Of a stretch of DNA of 64,000 nucleotides, positions 36,621-46,964 are shown piece after piece; the first letter of the stretch is position 1; every line of letters begins with the position of its first letter. The DNA comes from Taiwanofungus camphoratus (Eukaryota > Basidiomycota > Agaricomycetes > Polyporales > Taiwanofungaceae), in NCBI GenBank assembly GCA_003999685.1, contig CP021220.1, positions 434,001 through 498,000 on the forward strand, given 5' to 3'. Under the pieces are notes generated by a model, which was not told where the DNA came from, searched no databases, and saw only the letters and a program-made list of their open reading frames with translations. The position numbers and the translations under genes are program-made.

Positions 36621-37281
36621 ATACCGCTGTTGCGCCAGGGCCTTGGGGACTGGACTTTCGGGGAATTCCTTGCATTGTCTGAACTGAAGCATTTCGTTGC
36701 TTCCAAGGATGACCCAAGCGTGCTATTGCGCACGATGGCCAACGTCCGAGAAAATCAGCCCAACGCTTCACTTGTCTCCTGGTTCTTTTCGATGGCACAA
36801 GAATACCTGGATCTTTCAAGACTAGTAGAGAATTTGAAGTCGCAAATACAGTGGACAGCCAATTGCGAAGGTAATGGTCACTTGACCAAGAGGTCGAATA
36901 GACGCCCATACCACACGCGTTGATCTACTCGCCCGCTGAGCTGTGTCCTAGAATTGGAACTTGGCCTCGATGAAACTCACTTGTTTTTCTCGGTCGGCGA
37001 CAAGCCACTGCCGGATAACTTTTATCTCGCATCAGGGGTCCCGCATGTACAACCCAAACAGGCGCTTGCTGTCCGCCGTAAAACGCGAACAGGAGGTGTG
37101 AGCATCCTCTTCCCGTCCAGTTCCTGAGGGCTGTGGCACCAGTAAATAGTCGCAAGACGGAAGGGTAAGCCTTGATTTTGTCTACCATCATCGAGGAACC
37201 TTATTTTTTTTGACAGACAATATCATACACAGCACGGTACGTCCACCAGATGCCACAACCTGCAAAGAATTACTGACTTGA
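36621..37281 (+). CDS. Spliced hypothetical protein, 5' end unresolved
   Basis: Not recognised, but the splicing pattern is consistent. An exon from the CAG acceptor at 36620 to 36870 includes DWTFGEFLALSELKHFVASK, ENQPNASLVSWFFSMAQEYL and LSRLVENLKSQIQWT. GT-AG introns at 36871-36951 (81 nt), 37096-37149 (54 nt) and 37165-37216 (52 nt) then join, with phase kept, ELELGLDETHLFFSVGD, KPLPDNFYLASGVPHVQPKQ, ALAVRRKTRTG and a basic end reading RRKDNIIHSTVRPPDATTCK. It stops at 37279-37281. The start exon lies further upstream and was not found. The stop is only 55 bp before the next gene's ATG; if the last GTACGT at about 37235 is a donor, the frame would continue into that gene, so the boundary between the two needs transcripts. 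Confidence 0.42.
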
Positions 37282-37336
37282 CGTGCCTCATCAGATTAAT
37301 CATCATTTCGCGTCTTCCTTCCCGTCTGGAGACATA

Positions 37337-39351
37337 ATGTTGTCGATGAATGCAGCTTTTCTTACTTTATGTCTTTCACATGCCGCTTCTGCAGTTCATT
37401 TGAACTTGTACAAGCGCGCCGACGCGGTTACGCCACCTGCCACTATCAATATTCCTCTCTTCTTTGACAGCAATGGTCGATATATTGTACCTGTGGGCAT
37501 GGTGAGTGATCTTCCGCGTCGACACGAGCCGTTGACTGACGTCAATTTCAGTCAACTGGACCAAATGAGCAGCATTTCAATTTCACCCTAGCCACCAGCA
37601 CAGGGCTCACATCTGTTGCTGGGACAGGCTGTGGGTCCTGTTATCAAACTAACCTGTATGTCAACTCCACCCCCTAGCCGTATGAGCGCAGATAATGACA
37701 ACCATGTTGGCAGATATAATCTCTCCGAGTCCAGCACCGCCAAATCCTTGCAGGGATCAGATGCCGTTTCGCTTGTTGACGGCGCCTACAATGGATCAGT
37801 GATCAAGGAGGATTGCAGCATGGCGACCGCTGGAGAGCCATGGAACTATCCCAACCAGACCGGTCAGTAACGATTTATAATGCTGCCTTCAGGTCTCACT
37901 GACGCTGAAAACATGATGATCTCACACAGTCATCGTGGCAAAGACCCAGGACAATGGCACAGTATTTGGGAATGGCGTGTCCGGTGTCATTGGTCTCGGA
38001 ACCAACAGGAACGCCGCCGGTGGTTCAAGCTCTTCCAACTACTCGGCGGGTTTCAACGACACCATCTTTGGTGGCTGGCTGGGACGCAATCTTGAGCAGT
38101 CGCAGTTTCGGTATGGCATGGACATTAACCCTCCTGTAGCCGTGCCACAGAGTACCTCGAGTGGCGACGCAAACAGCAATTTGCAGAACGCCACGCCCAA
38201 GCAGGATGCCGGCATGCTACACTGGCTCTCGCCCGACTCCAGTGCGTACGACACGCAGCAGCTGGCATACAAGACGGCGCAGAGCAACTCCTCAGTTATC
38301 TATTCGACAAGCAGCGGCCAGCCAGATTGGACGGTGCAGCTGGATGGCTGGACGTTCCGGAGTGGGGGCGATGTGGTGTCGTTCCAGCAAGAGATGGTGA
38401 CTACTGTGGATCCCTATTACACGGACATCTACATGCCGTTTGAGCAGGCACAGCTCCTGAGTGAGTGTTCAGTTGGCATCCACCATATACTCGTCGGCTC
38501 ATGGAGACGCTAGATAATGCGATTTCCGGGTCGTCCTTGCAATCGAACGTGTCCACTCTTGGTTCTCAGGCGCAGGCTTGGAAGGTGTCTTGTGATGCGC
38601 AATTCACTTTCAGCGTGAATATCAACTCGCAGGCCTTCACGCTCGACCAATCAATTTTGGTAGTCGAGATGGGTAATGGTTTGTGTTACAGCGGCATTGA
38701 AGGATGGGTGGATCAATCTGTGCAACAATATATTCTTGGCGCCAGGTTTGTTAGTCAGGTTTATGTGTGAGTAGTATACCATCTTCCATCTCGTCTATCA
38801 CTTCTGAAACACGATGCAGGGTTTTCAATATCACTCGAGACGGGACAGACTCGATCGGCTTTGCTCCACGGGCTGTTGCCAAGAAATCAACGCACGTCGG
38901 CGCCATCGTCGGAGGGGCTGTCGGTGGTGTCGCAGGCCTGCTGCTCATTCCCATTGCCGTCTTTTTCTACCTCCGGAGTAAGCAGGACCGCGCGCTACTG
39001 CGGCAGGCCGCCGAGATGGTGGAGGAGCACAAAGCTGCGCGTGCCATCGAGCCATACATTATTGGTTCGATTGAGCAGACGCCGCAAGGATCGCAGTTTG
39101 CATCGCCCTCGCAGTCGCCTGACTTCAATTCGCCTCTCCTTCCCAGAACCCATGTCGAGCACCATGACGAGGTTGCGCCTCCTTCGTATGAGTCCAGTCA
39201 GACGGTCGGTCCGGAGCCACCTACACCAGCTGTTCGTGAGAAGGGTCAGTATGTCCGTCCGACCATGCCGGACGCGGCGTCTTCCTCTGGCTCCCCTGAG
39301 GCTGCATTAGTCCCCAACCGTGCATCCAATTTCAATACTATTCTGGAGTAA
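37337..39351 (+). CDS. Membrane-anchored aspartic-protease-fold protein, first catalytic Asp missing
   Basis: A pepsin-like (A1 fold) cell-surface protein. The start at 37337 gives a signal peptide (MLSMNAAFLTLCLSHAASAV). After an intron the N-lobe continues NEQHFNFTLATSTGLTSVAG, where A1 enzymes have the DTGS active site; here no Asp is present. GCGSC and YNLSESST follow, then the flap-like region and GVSGVIGLGT, the usual DGILGLG position. The C-lobe region around VTTVDPYYTDIYMP replaces the second D-T/S-G with Asp-Pro-Tyr. It ends in VYVVFNITRDGTDSIGFAP, a typical A1 C-terminus. A membrane span follows (GAIVGGAVGGVAGLLLIPIA), then a ~120-residue cytosolic Ser/Pro-rich tail. Length is about 560 residues with many N-glycosylation sites. 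Likely a non-catalytic or strongly altered paralogue. It converges on the ADAM gene, 259 bp away. Confidence 0.82.
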
Positions 39352-39610
39352 AATACTTTAAGCGCTCCTTTTATTTATTCAATTCGTTTTTTTAAAATCT
39401 CCCACCTGATTCTAACAATTATGGACTGCGCACTCTGTAGTGGCATTTAGCTTCCTGGTTGGGCTACGTAGATGATGACAGACACGTACATAGCTCAAGT
39501 ATAATTTCTTTGGGGAAATGGAATTTATGATTACAACCAGAACTATCAGTAATGGATAACCAAAGATACAGCAAACCGAGGGGAGTTAATGTATCATCAA
39601 CGACGATATG

Positions 39611-42600
39611 CTAGCCATTGTACTGTCTCGCGTCTACCCAGTTAGAACGATCATATATTACTACGGGTCCGGTGTTCAGCGGCCGGATGACATCCTGCTG
39701 CGGTAAATTGTTGATCTTTTGAGCACGTTGCCCCGCCAGGCCTGGTTCTGAAGACTGCAGGGCACCCTTGCGACCTCTCTTGCTACCTTTACCACCTCGA
39801 CCCTTGCCACAGCATCTCTGAATCCCTATATAAACATTTCAGGTTACGATGCAACGTTACACAAAGACGCTTATACTTACACCGATACAGCCCATAGATC
39901 AGCAGGAAGAAGACAAGACCAATTATAATCGTCACAGGTATGGCTATCTGGAGGTTTTGTCGATACCATGCCTATTGTCGAAATCAGTACTGTCCGAATA
40001 TGAGATAGCATTAAAAAATCACAGCGAAAGTAGCCAGTGGACTGGCAGCTTTACAACTGCCTCCCACGCATGTGCCACCATAACCTATACAACCCAAAGT
40101 GAGACTCATACTCTGTCAGCTTCCAGGGAAAACACACCACACGGAGAACCGTCAATGAGTGTAGCTGATAACATTACACACTGGCTGGACGATGTTGGAT
40201 CTTGGCAAGTGACTTGACAAGACTTGCTGTCTTGGCTGGGACAGGACTGCGTCAAATTCATCGAGGTACCTGCCGTCTGGCATTGGACTATCCGCATTAT
40301 CAAACCGTAAGCACCAGCTTGCCCAAAACTGCCATGCCACTCACGGTTCAATGATGTGCATTGTCCGCTGGCACAGGCGAGACCATTTGTGCCACAGCTC
40401 TTGCCTAAGAGATATCGTTTCATATCTCACGTTGACAGTTAGAAATCAAAACCGACCGTTCGGAGCAAAGGCGTTGGCAGGACACTGTGAAGAGTTTCCC
40501 GTACACATCTCGGCAGTATCGCAAGTGGGGTCCTGCGACGGTCGGCACACCTGCGTCGCAGGCGCGAACGAACACTGCGCTGTGCAGCACGGGCTGCTAT
40601 CGGGATCGCACACGGCCCCAGATGTAAATTTGCATGTGTTTACATCACAGCATGTGGAGTTTGAGCCCTTGCCGGGATCGCACTCCTCGCCCTCTTCTAC
40701 AACGCCATTTCCACACATGTTCGAAGTAATTAGTTGCTGGGACGAGCTGGGGTTCACTAGACAGCTGGTGTTTGTCATTCCGCCGTAGTTGCCCAGCATT
40801 AGAGAACCTAGAGGAGTATAATTACCAGGAGAACACAAGCGCAAGCTGTGCACGCGACTCACAAATATTGCCCAGACTGCATTCGGAGAACTGCATTTCA
40901 CCATCCTCCGTGACAGGATTCATAATGAATTGGGAGTTGGCATTGCAGCTGTTCTTGGACAAGGGACAACATTGAGTCTGGGAGGAGCTTGCTTCACAAC
41001 CATCTGTACACTGATGCATTTGATACTGTCGGTTAAGAATGCATACGAACTTTAGCCTGTCAGCACTCACATCGTGCTAGGCGATGGCAGAATCACCAAT
41101 GAGATATTGAAGACTTGGACAGCTAAGATGTACTTACAATAGCACCAAAATTATGCCCAATCTCGTGGGAGACGACTTGCCACTCAGTGCGCCCAGGGGT
41201 AGTAACGGCCGTACCTGAAACTATCGACGGCGCGCTGCCTGTCGACTTCTGCTGGCATCTATGCACAAAGCTCAGCTAGACAATATTGAGAAGAAGACGA
41301 AATCGTTCACAAAGTGGCAAGCCATGCAATACCGACTTCCGTGCCGGTAGGACACCCGCTCATGAGATGCCATAGTCCGGCACCATCGTCGCCTTTTGAG
41401 CCCCGCCAGCCAGAAAACATGGACAGACGATCATTAAGTGTCACATTCGATGAGCAGTCGACGTTCCAAGGTACACTGGGATCAGGTGTATTCGGGCAGC
41501 TAGGTGATATCAAGCAGAGTTTACATTAATGAAAATGCGCATAGCACGCATTATTTGAGGTAAAACTGACCTGGGGTCTTGGACTTGCAATTCGATGATT
41601 CCGAGAGATACATTGAAGGTAGACTTTGAATCAAAGTCAGCTCCAAAATTCTCAACTATTATATCAGCACTGACCTTATACAAAGCACTGGCAGAGTTCC
41701 AATCGGTGAGGATCTGTTGCGTCGCATTCTCCTTCGAGCCATAGTGGCTTGCATATGCACAGTCAGCGGCCACGCCCATGTAAACAATTTTTTCTGATGA
41801 AGGGCACCCAACACTCGACCCAATATAATCCTCGAAGCTGTATACACCTTGAATATCTACGCCGGAGAATGAACGATGCAATCCATACCTCGAGTTCATG
41901 TTGCCACCAGCAACATCGTCACGCTTTCCCAGACCGACGTTCAGGTCGTCGAGTATTCCGAGCGGATCATACCATGGGGTCACAGGCTGCATGATTGGTG
42001 CGCGTAACACCGGGTTCTCCGCAGGATCAGTATTAAAGGTCAAAGAGTCATGACCGCAAGTCTTGGGCCGTGCAGGTATCAGACCAGTATCAAGACCTCC
42101 AGACATGGCAGCAGCCGTCTCGTAAGTAGACATGATGTCAGAGTCCCTCCAGATGACCAGATTTGAGTCGGGATTGTCGTCAGAAACAGCGATGTGTGGA
42201 TCCAAGTCGTGTTTGTTGCGGAGGTAGTTGTCCTTCGTCATGACATGGTGAACTACACCGCTCACGGAAAAGGCACCTTCGAACACAGGTGCTACACCAG
42301 CCGCAGAATCGCCTTGGTGGTGCACGACAATCCTTGCCCAGCCAAGGGAAGGATTCCCCCAGGGCCGTGTGAGGAGCCCGACTGCATCTTCTCGAAGCCT
42401 GTCTGGAGAAGCATCGGCTGGAATGACCTCTCCCCAGTAAGCCTTGACCGACTCCCTCAATAGCGGTTCGGTATGGGTCAGGACTGTCTGCCCATCGGCG
42501 GTAGTCCGGTAGTGACTGACACGAGCAGCAGGGTGAATGAGGTGTTCATTAGGGCGTAGGTGTAGGTAAAATACGTCCCCAAAGGCAGAGAGCTTGAGGC

Positions 42601-42875
42601 GGAAGGTGTCTGAATGCCGAAGGGTCGGGGTGTCGAGTGGGAATGAACGTCGATCATAAGATCCTGAAGAGGTAAGTCTGCGGGGAAGTATCTCAATTGC
42701 AAGCGTCGAAGGGTGAGTCAATCGCTTGAGCGGCCTTGCTGGAGAGCTTGAAGCTGCAAGTGCGCACGTCGATATAAGAATGCTAATGACTGGGATTGAA
42801 TGCCGAACCTGAGACAAAATCCGGCCCGGCAATAAATACGATAACCAGCACGGATATCCAATGGTGAAAACGCAT
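39611..42875 (-). CDS. ADAM-type membrane zinc metalloprotease
   Basis: A fungal ADAM (reprolysin family): secreted prodomain, metalloprotease and disintegrin-like domains, membrane span and short tail, for shedding or cleaving surface proteins. I place the start at 42875 ([17 protein letters not shown], a signal peptide), joined by an intron to [20 protein letters not shown]. The prodomain contains a possible cysteine switch ([11 protein letters not shown]), and a dibasic GKRDD precedes the protease domain. The zinc site is [10 protein letters not shown], with the third His and the Asp apparently on a 6-nt microexon (41071-41076), followed by [10 protein letters not shown] and [12 protein letters not shown]. 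The disintegrin-like part starts [20 protein letters not shown]. The span is [20 protein letters not shown], and the tail is very basic ([17 protein letters not shown]). It stops at 39611. Length is about 790 residues with at least eight introns. An ATG at 42880 opens another frame but gives no signal peptide. Confidence 0.9.
41071..41076 (-). other. 6-nt microexon in ADAM zinc site
   Basis: On the minus strand CACGAT is preceded by CGCCTAG and followed by GTGAGT. Splicing it between the exon ending GCTATT at 41138 and the exon starting at 41010 gives [16 protein letters not shown], the exact family motif. Flanking introns would be 41077-41137 (61 nt) and 41011-41070 (60 nt). Confidence 0.75.
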
Positions 42876-43449
42876 GGCAAGACGATAGCGTCCTGAAATG
42901 CAGTGAACCCAGCACACCAGGAACGATATTGTACCTTCCAATACCGCTAGGGAGTGCGATGTAATTAGTCCGACCTGCGGGGATTCTGGTACAGCGTCCC
43001 TAACAGCACAGAACGAACGAAGATGAATGAAAAAAAGAGACGTTCAGGAGGAAAGAACGAAAGCTGTTGAGGACACAGTCCCAGGTAACAGACGATTCGG
43101 ACCTCATTGGCTGCTGTCTCCTACGGCAGCAGCGCACGTAGCCTTCGCTAGTTACGAGCAACCGCGATCGCTTTCAGTCTAGACTACATCAGGCATCCAG
43201 ATCACGAGATCATAGCTGTTCACCGGTAAGTTGTGCTGCCTTGCATCGATTTGTATTGTTTCGATAAGTACTTGACTTGATTCGGCCAACTCTGTGATCC
43301 CGCATTCTCAAGCAATACAACATTACTACAAAGTCAAATATAGCACTCGAATAACGCCCATTCGCCGTTTCCGCAAGACCTGTACGGGGACGTAAACTGG
43401 AGCAGTCTGTGCTTCACCTTCGAAGTCCACAAGGACAGGTCCATCAGCC
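42876..43449. other. ADAM/DUF7704 intergenic region
   Basis: About 570 bp between the ADAM start (-) and the DUF7704 stop (-). No coding potential recognised; it should carry the ADAM promoter. Confidence 0.5.
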
Positions 43450-44242
43450 TTATGCCGCCTTAACTTTTGTCTTTTGTCCGTAGTAATATCTCGTACGCCC
43501 TACGCCCATGAACCAAGCAAGCCTACGGACGTGGAAGGTGTTACTCGCGCTCACAACTCGATGGGATCATGTCCTACCTTCCACTGAGCAAGACAATTAC
43601 GAAGGTGATATTTCCGTGTGTCATGGAATTCCATTTTGTTGGATCATAGCGGAGAGCTTCCGGCAGTCCAATCCATGACCAGATCATGCTGTGATTCTGT
43701 TCAATGACAATCCTGAATCGGGATCTACGACACGCACTGTGTTACCTGCAGATCGAAATTGAAATGGTAAATCAACTCATCCGCAGGCATGGACGCACAT
43801 CAGCAAGAGCCAAAGCGGTGAAACTTGCACCAAGGATGCGCTCTTGAGCAATAGGATTGTTAGGTAACGCGTCCCGCACCGCACGGAATACGAAGGATGA
43901 GATCAATCCTAATAATAAGTAGCCTGAAGGGGAGGTAATGAACTTCAGCTCATGGCTCGGCAAAACGAGGTATAGTACGTACAGTTACCCAGTTGCCATA
44001 CTGCCATGACAGTCCGTGCATCCAAGGCGGCAGGCATTGGAGTGGCGTCAGGGATGAGTTCATGATGGAACCATGCCGCCCCAGGGAAGAACCATGCTAG
44101 TATTGCCGGGAGGATTGTCGAGGCTAAAGGCGATGTTAAGACTGGCACTATAGGTGCAGGGCACATGCTATTCACCCGGCTCGATGTGCAAATACATGAG
44201 TTTGTAGAAACCCGGCAGAGCAGGGAAGTCCGAGTCAGTCAT
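43450..44242 (-). CDS. DUF7704 family small membrane protein
   Basis: A fungal membrane protein of unknown function, usually with four spans. The start at 44242 gives MTDSDFPALPGFYKLMYLHI and EP; a 52-nt intron with a CTTAAC branch point joins this to ASTILPAILAWFFPGAAWFH. It continues RTVMAVWQLGNCYLLLGLIS, SSFVFRAVRDALPNNPIAQE, and ALALADVTHMIWSWIGLPEA after two more introns. The segment YDPTKWNSMTHGNITFVIVL and, after another intron, RLAWFMGVGR match the conserved C-terminal part of the family. It ends QKTKVKAA at the TAA at 43450. All five introns are short GT-AG. Length is about 185 residues. Most of the gene is invisible as long open frames because of the introns. Its start is only 131 bp from that of the CofD-like gene on the other strand. 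Confidence 0.82.
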
Positions 44243-44373
44243 GATGGATTTGTTGAAGAGAGCGTATAGCGGTCTTGAGGAGAGGACCATGCGAAACTCT
44301 ATTGCGTTCAGCCTGGACCTGGGAACTCACGTTCAATCAAGGACGCTCCGTTTCCCCACGTTCATCAGGAAAT
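44243..44373. promoter_or_regulatory. DUF7704/CofD-like bidirectional promoter
   Basis: Only 131 bp separate the two start codons, so both promoters and leaders must overlap or the leaders must be very short. No TATA box is obvious. Confidence 0.5.
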
Positions 44374-46339
44374 ATGTCCTACTTCAATCTATCACCTGGA
44401 ATCCAGCGTTCGGGCGCAGATAGCCCAGGATCCTCTATCTTCGACTTGCCCGCTCAATCTGAACGCAAGCCTGGGCATCTGGCCCCTAGTCCGCCTACAA
44501 TGTACACAGGAGAGCTCTCGGACACCTCGAATTTCAAGCAGGATTCTCCGTCCTTTCTTGTGATCTCTGGCGGGACCGGGTGCAACTCGATCTGTTCGGC
44601 GTTCGGAAATGCGTGCTACGTTCTACCAGTCTCCGACGACGGGGGGTCGTCTAGCGAGATTATACGCGTTCTGGGTGGACCGTCAATCGGTGAGTCTGGC
44701 TCGGACCTTCTTAGAATATAGCATTTGACACGTTGCACTGCAGGCGACATTCGGTCACGATTGGTGAGGTTGATTCCGGCCGCACCACCGTCTTCGCCTT
44801 TGGACTGTATCCGTAACCTCCTTGCTTACCGGCTTCCCGGACACCGGTCGGAACGAGAGGCTCGCGACGAGTGGAGAGACATTGTTGAGGGAAGAAGTCA
44901 ACTCTGGTCAGGAATACCAAACGACAGGAAAGAAATGGTCAGAGGTATGTTACTGCATGGATAAACCCCCCGGAAAAGAATACATTTTCGCGGCTTTGTA
45001 GGTTTCCTTGTATACTTCGAAAGTGAAGTACTCAAGCGAGCCCACAAGAATTTCTCCTTCGTGAACGGAAGGTATGGTAATGTTACATTGATGCCTGACA
45101 CGTTGGACTCATTTACCTGGGCAGCATTGGCAACTACTTCCTTTCAGCAGCCCAAACATTCTTCCGATCCCTACCTTCCGCCATCTTCTTATTCTCGTCT
45201 ATAACAAACAGCCAGGTCAGCGCGTTCCCGTGATGCCGTTCCGGCGTGGCTCACTGGACACAGGCAAACATACTCCCAGTTATAGTGACCAACCATACAG
45301 TCACTATCGCCGCCGAACTAGTCAGATCTTAGTCTCCTCCGGTCCCTGGTACGACTCACATGACGCGCCTCTTTTCACAAGGAGAATGGTGGCAGGCTTG
45401 TTGGCCAATGCGAAATCTCACACCCAGTGCGCTCGGCGCCGAGCATCAGCATTACTGGTGCTTCCGAGGACGGCATGATCTCGCCACTGAGAAATGTCAT
45501 GTTCCAGTCAGAATCGAAGGGCGAGTATGAGCCTTTAACTGCCAGAATTATAAGTGAGCGTTTGTCGTCCTTCATATGTAGGGCTATTTTGATGAAGTCG
45601 TCAGGGCTGTATTACATTAATGCGTACGGCAGCGAGATCCATCCTTCGCCGAACCCTGACTATATTACGAGCCTCTCACTCAACGATGTGCTTGTTTATT
45701 CGTGTGGCTCCCTTTGGACAAGGTATTCGTATTTATGCGTCGGAATATGCGTATGACCCAGATTTCGACTCTTAGTATAATTCCTTGCCTAGCACTCAGA
45801 GGCGTGGCCAATGCCATCGCGCGCTCTAGATCCATTCGGGCAAAGGTCCTGCTTTGTGAGTGTTATGTAATTACGTAGCCTTCTCTAGCCCTCATAGGCA
45901 TCCTTAGTGAACGCAAAAAATGACAGGGAGACAGACGGCTACACAGCAGTTGACTACATCAAGTACGTATACTTGATCCACTTCAAATATCGTCTCATGC
46001 GAGTATTTTACAGAACAATTGTTCATACGCTCAACACCCCGTATCATTCTCAGTCATATGGTGGTCTCAGTCAAGCCGATACCACGTATCCAGTCTCTGC
46101 CTTTATAACACATCTTGTCTATTTGAAGGGAACAAGCGTTGAGGTAGACGACAAGCAAATTACTGTATGTTCTCTATATCGGAAATATGTCTGTGCCTTA
46201 CTCTATCTTCCATCAGTTACTAGGTGTCAAGTGTATCGAGGTAGAGGGTCGTATTGATAAGACCCAGTCACCGCAGTTCGATGCAGTGTCTGTTCGTCAA
46301 GCCATGGACAACATTCTGAAGACGGAATCCCAGGACTAA
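44374..46339 (+). CDS. CofD/YvcK-like (UPF0052) family protein
   Basis: The CofD/YvcK fold covers bacterial 2-phospho-lactate transferase and the bacterial morphology/gluconeogenesis factor YvcK; fungi carry an uncharacterised branch. The start at 44374 reads MSYFNLSPGIQRSGADSPGS. The nucleotide-sugar-type motif FLVISGGTGCNSICSAFG and the DDGGSSSEIIRVLGGPSIG motif are followed after an intron by GDIRSRLVRLIPAAPP, all family signatures. Later exons give LVYFESEVLKRAHKNFSFVN, SIGNYFLSAAQTFFRSLPSA, VTNHTVTIAAEL, NGGRLVGQCEISHPV and INAYGSEIHPSPNPDYITSL, and then LLNAKNDRETDGYTAVDYI. It ends DNILKTESQD at 46337. Length is about 470 residues with around seven introns of 50-140 nt. No F420 pathway is expected in fungi, so the reaction is unknown; do not read it as a lactate transferase. 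Confidence 0.88.
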
Positions 46340-46964
46340 CGTTGATATATACGTTGCATTATCGTAGCTGGTCGTCAGGTGTACCATCTCGTACGCTGCT
46401 GTTGACGGACACGAGTCCCACATATCGTCGACATCAAGACGTATAAGAGTTAAAGTTTGCATATGGTGCCTAGGGCGTGACCCACGGATGTCGAGAGAGA
46501 CAGACCTATGGCAGACTAGACCAGCTGATCTGCCGGCGACCAAATCCGACGCGGTGCTTGTATGTATGTAGCGAGATTAGCAACAGGAAATTGCGTACAT
46601 AGGTACCTGTAATGTACTCTATCGACCCATGAATGGCGGGACGTCGACATCAATAGAGGCGGTGGCAAGGCCTGCCTCCGAGTCTTTGTCCGTCATGGGT
46701 CTGCATGCGGCATCTAACAAGACGATACTCCAAGGTGTGCCCGAATAGCCTGTTTGCCTTGATCTGTCCTTATCTCTCTCGCAACAAAATTTCCGTCTTC
46801 TATGTCCACGTTCAGAAGGCCAGCCAGCACACGCACGAAATGAGCAGACGGTGACTACCCCGCACTTGAAGGTGTGCCAGCACGCGCAGGGCCCTCCTGA
46901 GCCTGACAGCCCTGCTGCAGACGCCGATGTCGAGGACGAGCTCGACTCTAGCACAGACCACAAA
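46340..46964. other. Intergenic region before tetra-Trp gene
   Basis: About 625 bp between two plus-strand genes. The plus frame opens at 46851 without an ATG and runs into the next gene; a short upstream coding exon for that gene is possible (an ATG lies at about 46803) but I could not join it in frame. Confidence 0.4.

Noticed and set aside
42716-42880. ATG at 42880 as the ADAM start
   Set aside because: It gives no clean signal peptide and needs an unspliced intron; the ATG at 42875 plus a GT-AG intron gives a typical signal peptide and joins the prodomain in frame.
44160-44187. 28-nt intron in the DUF7704 gene
   Set aside because: Too short for splicing; using the next acceptor gives a 52-nt intron with a good branch point and a better family match.
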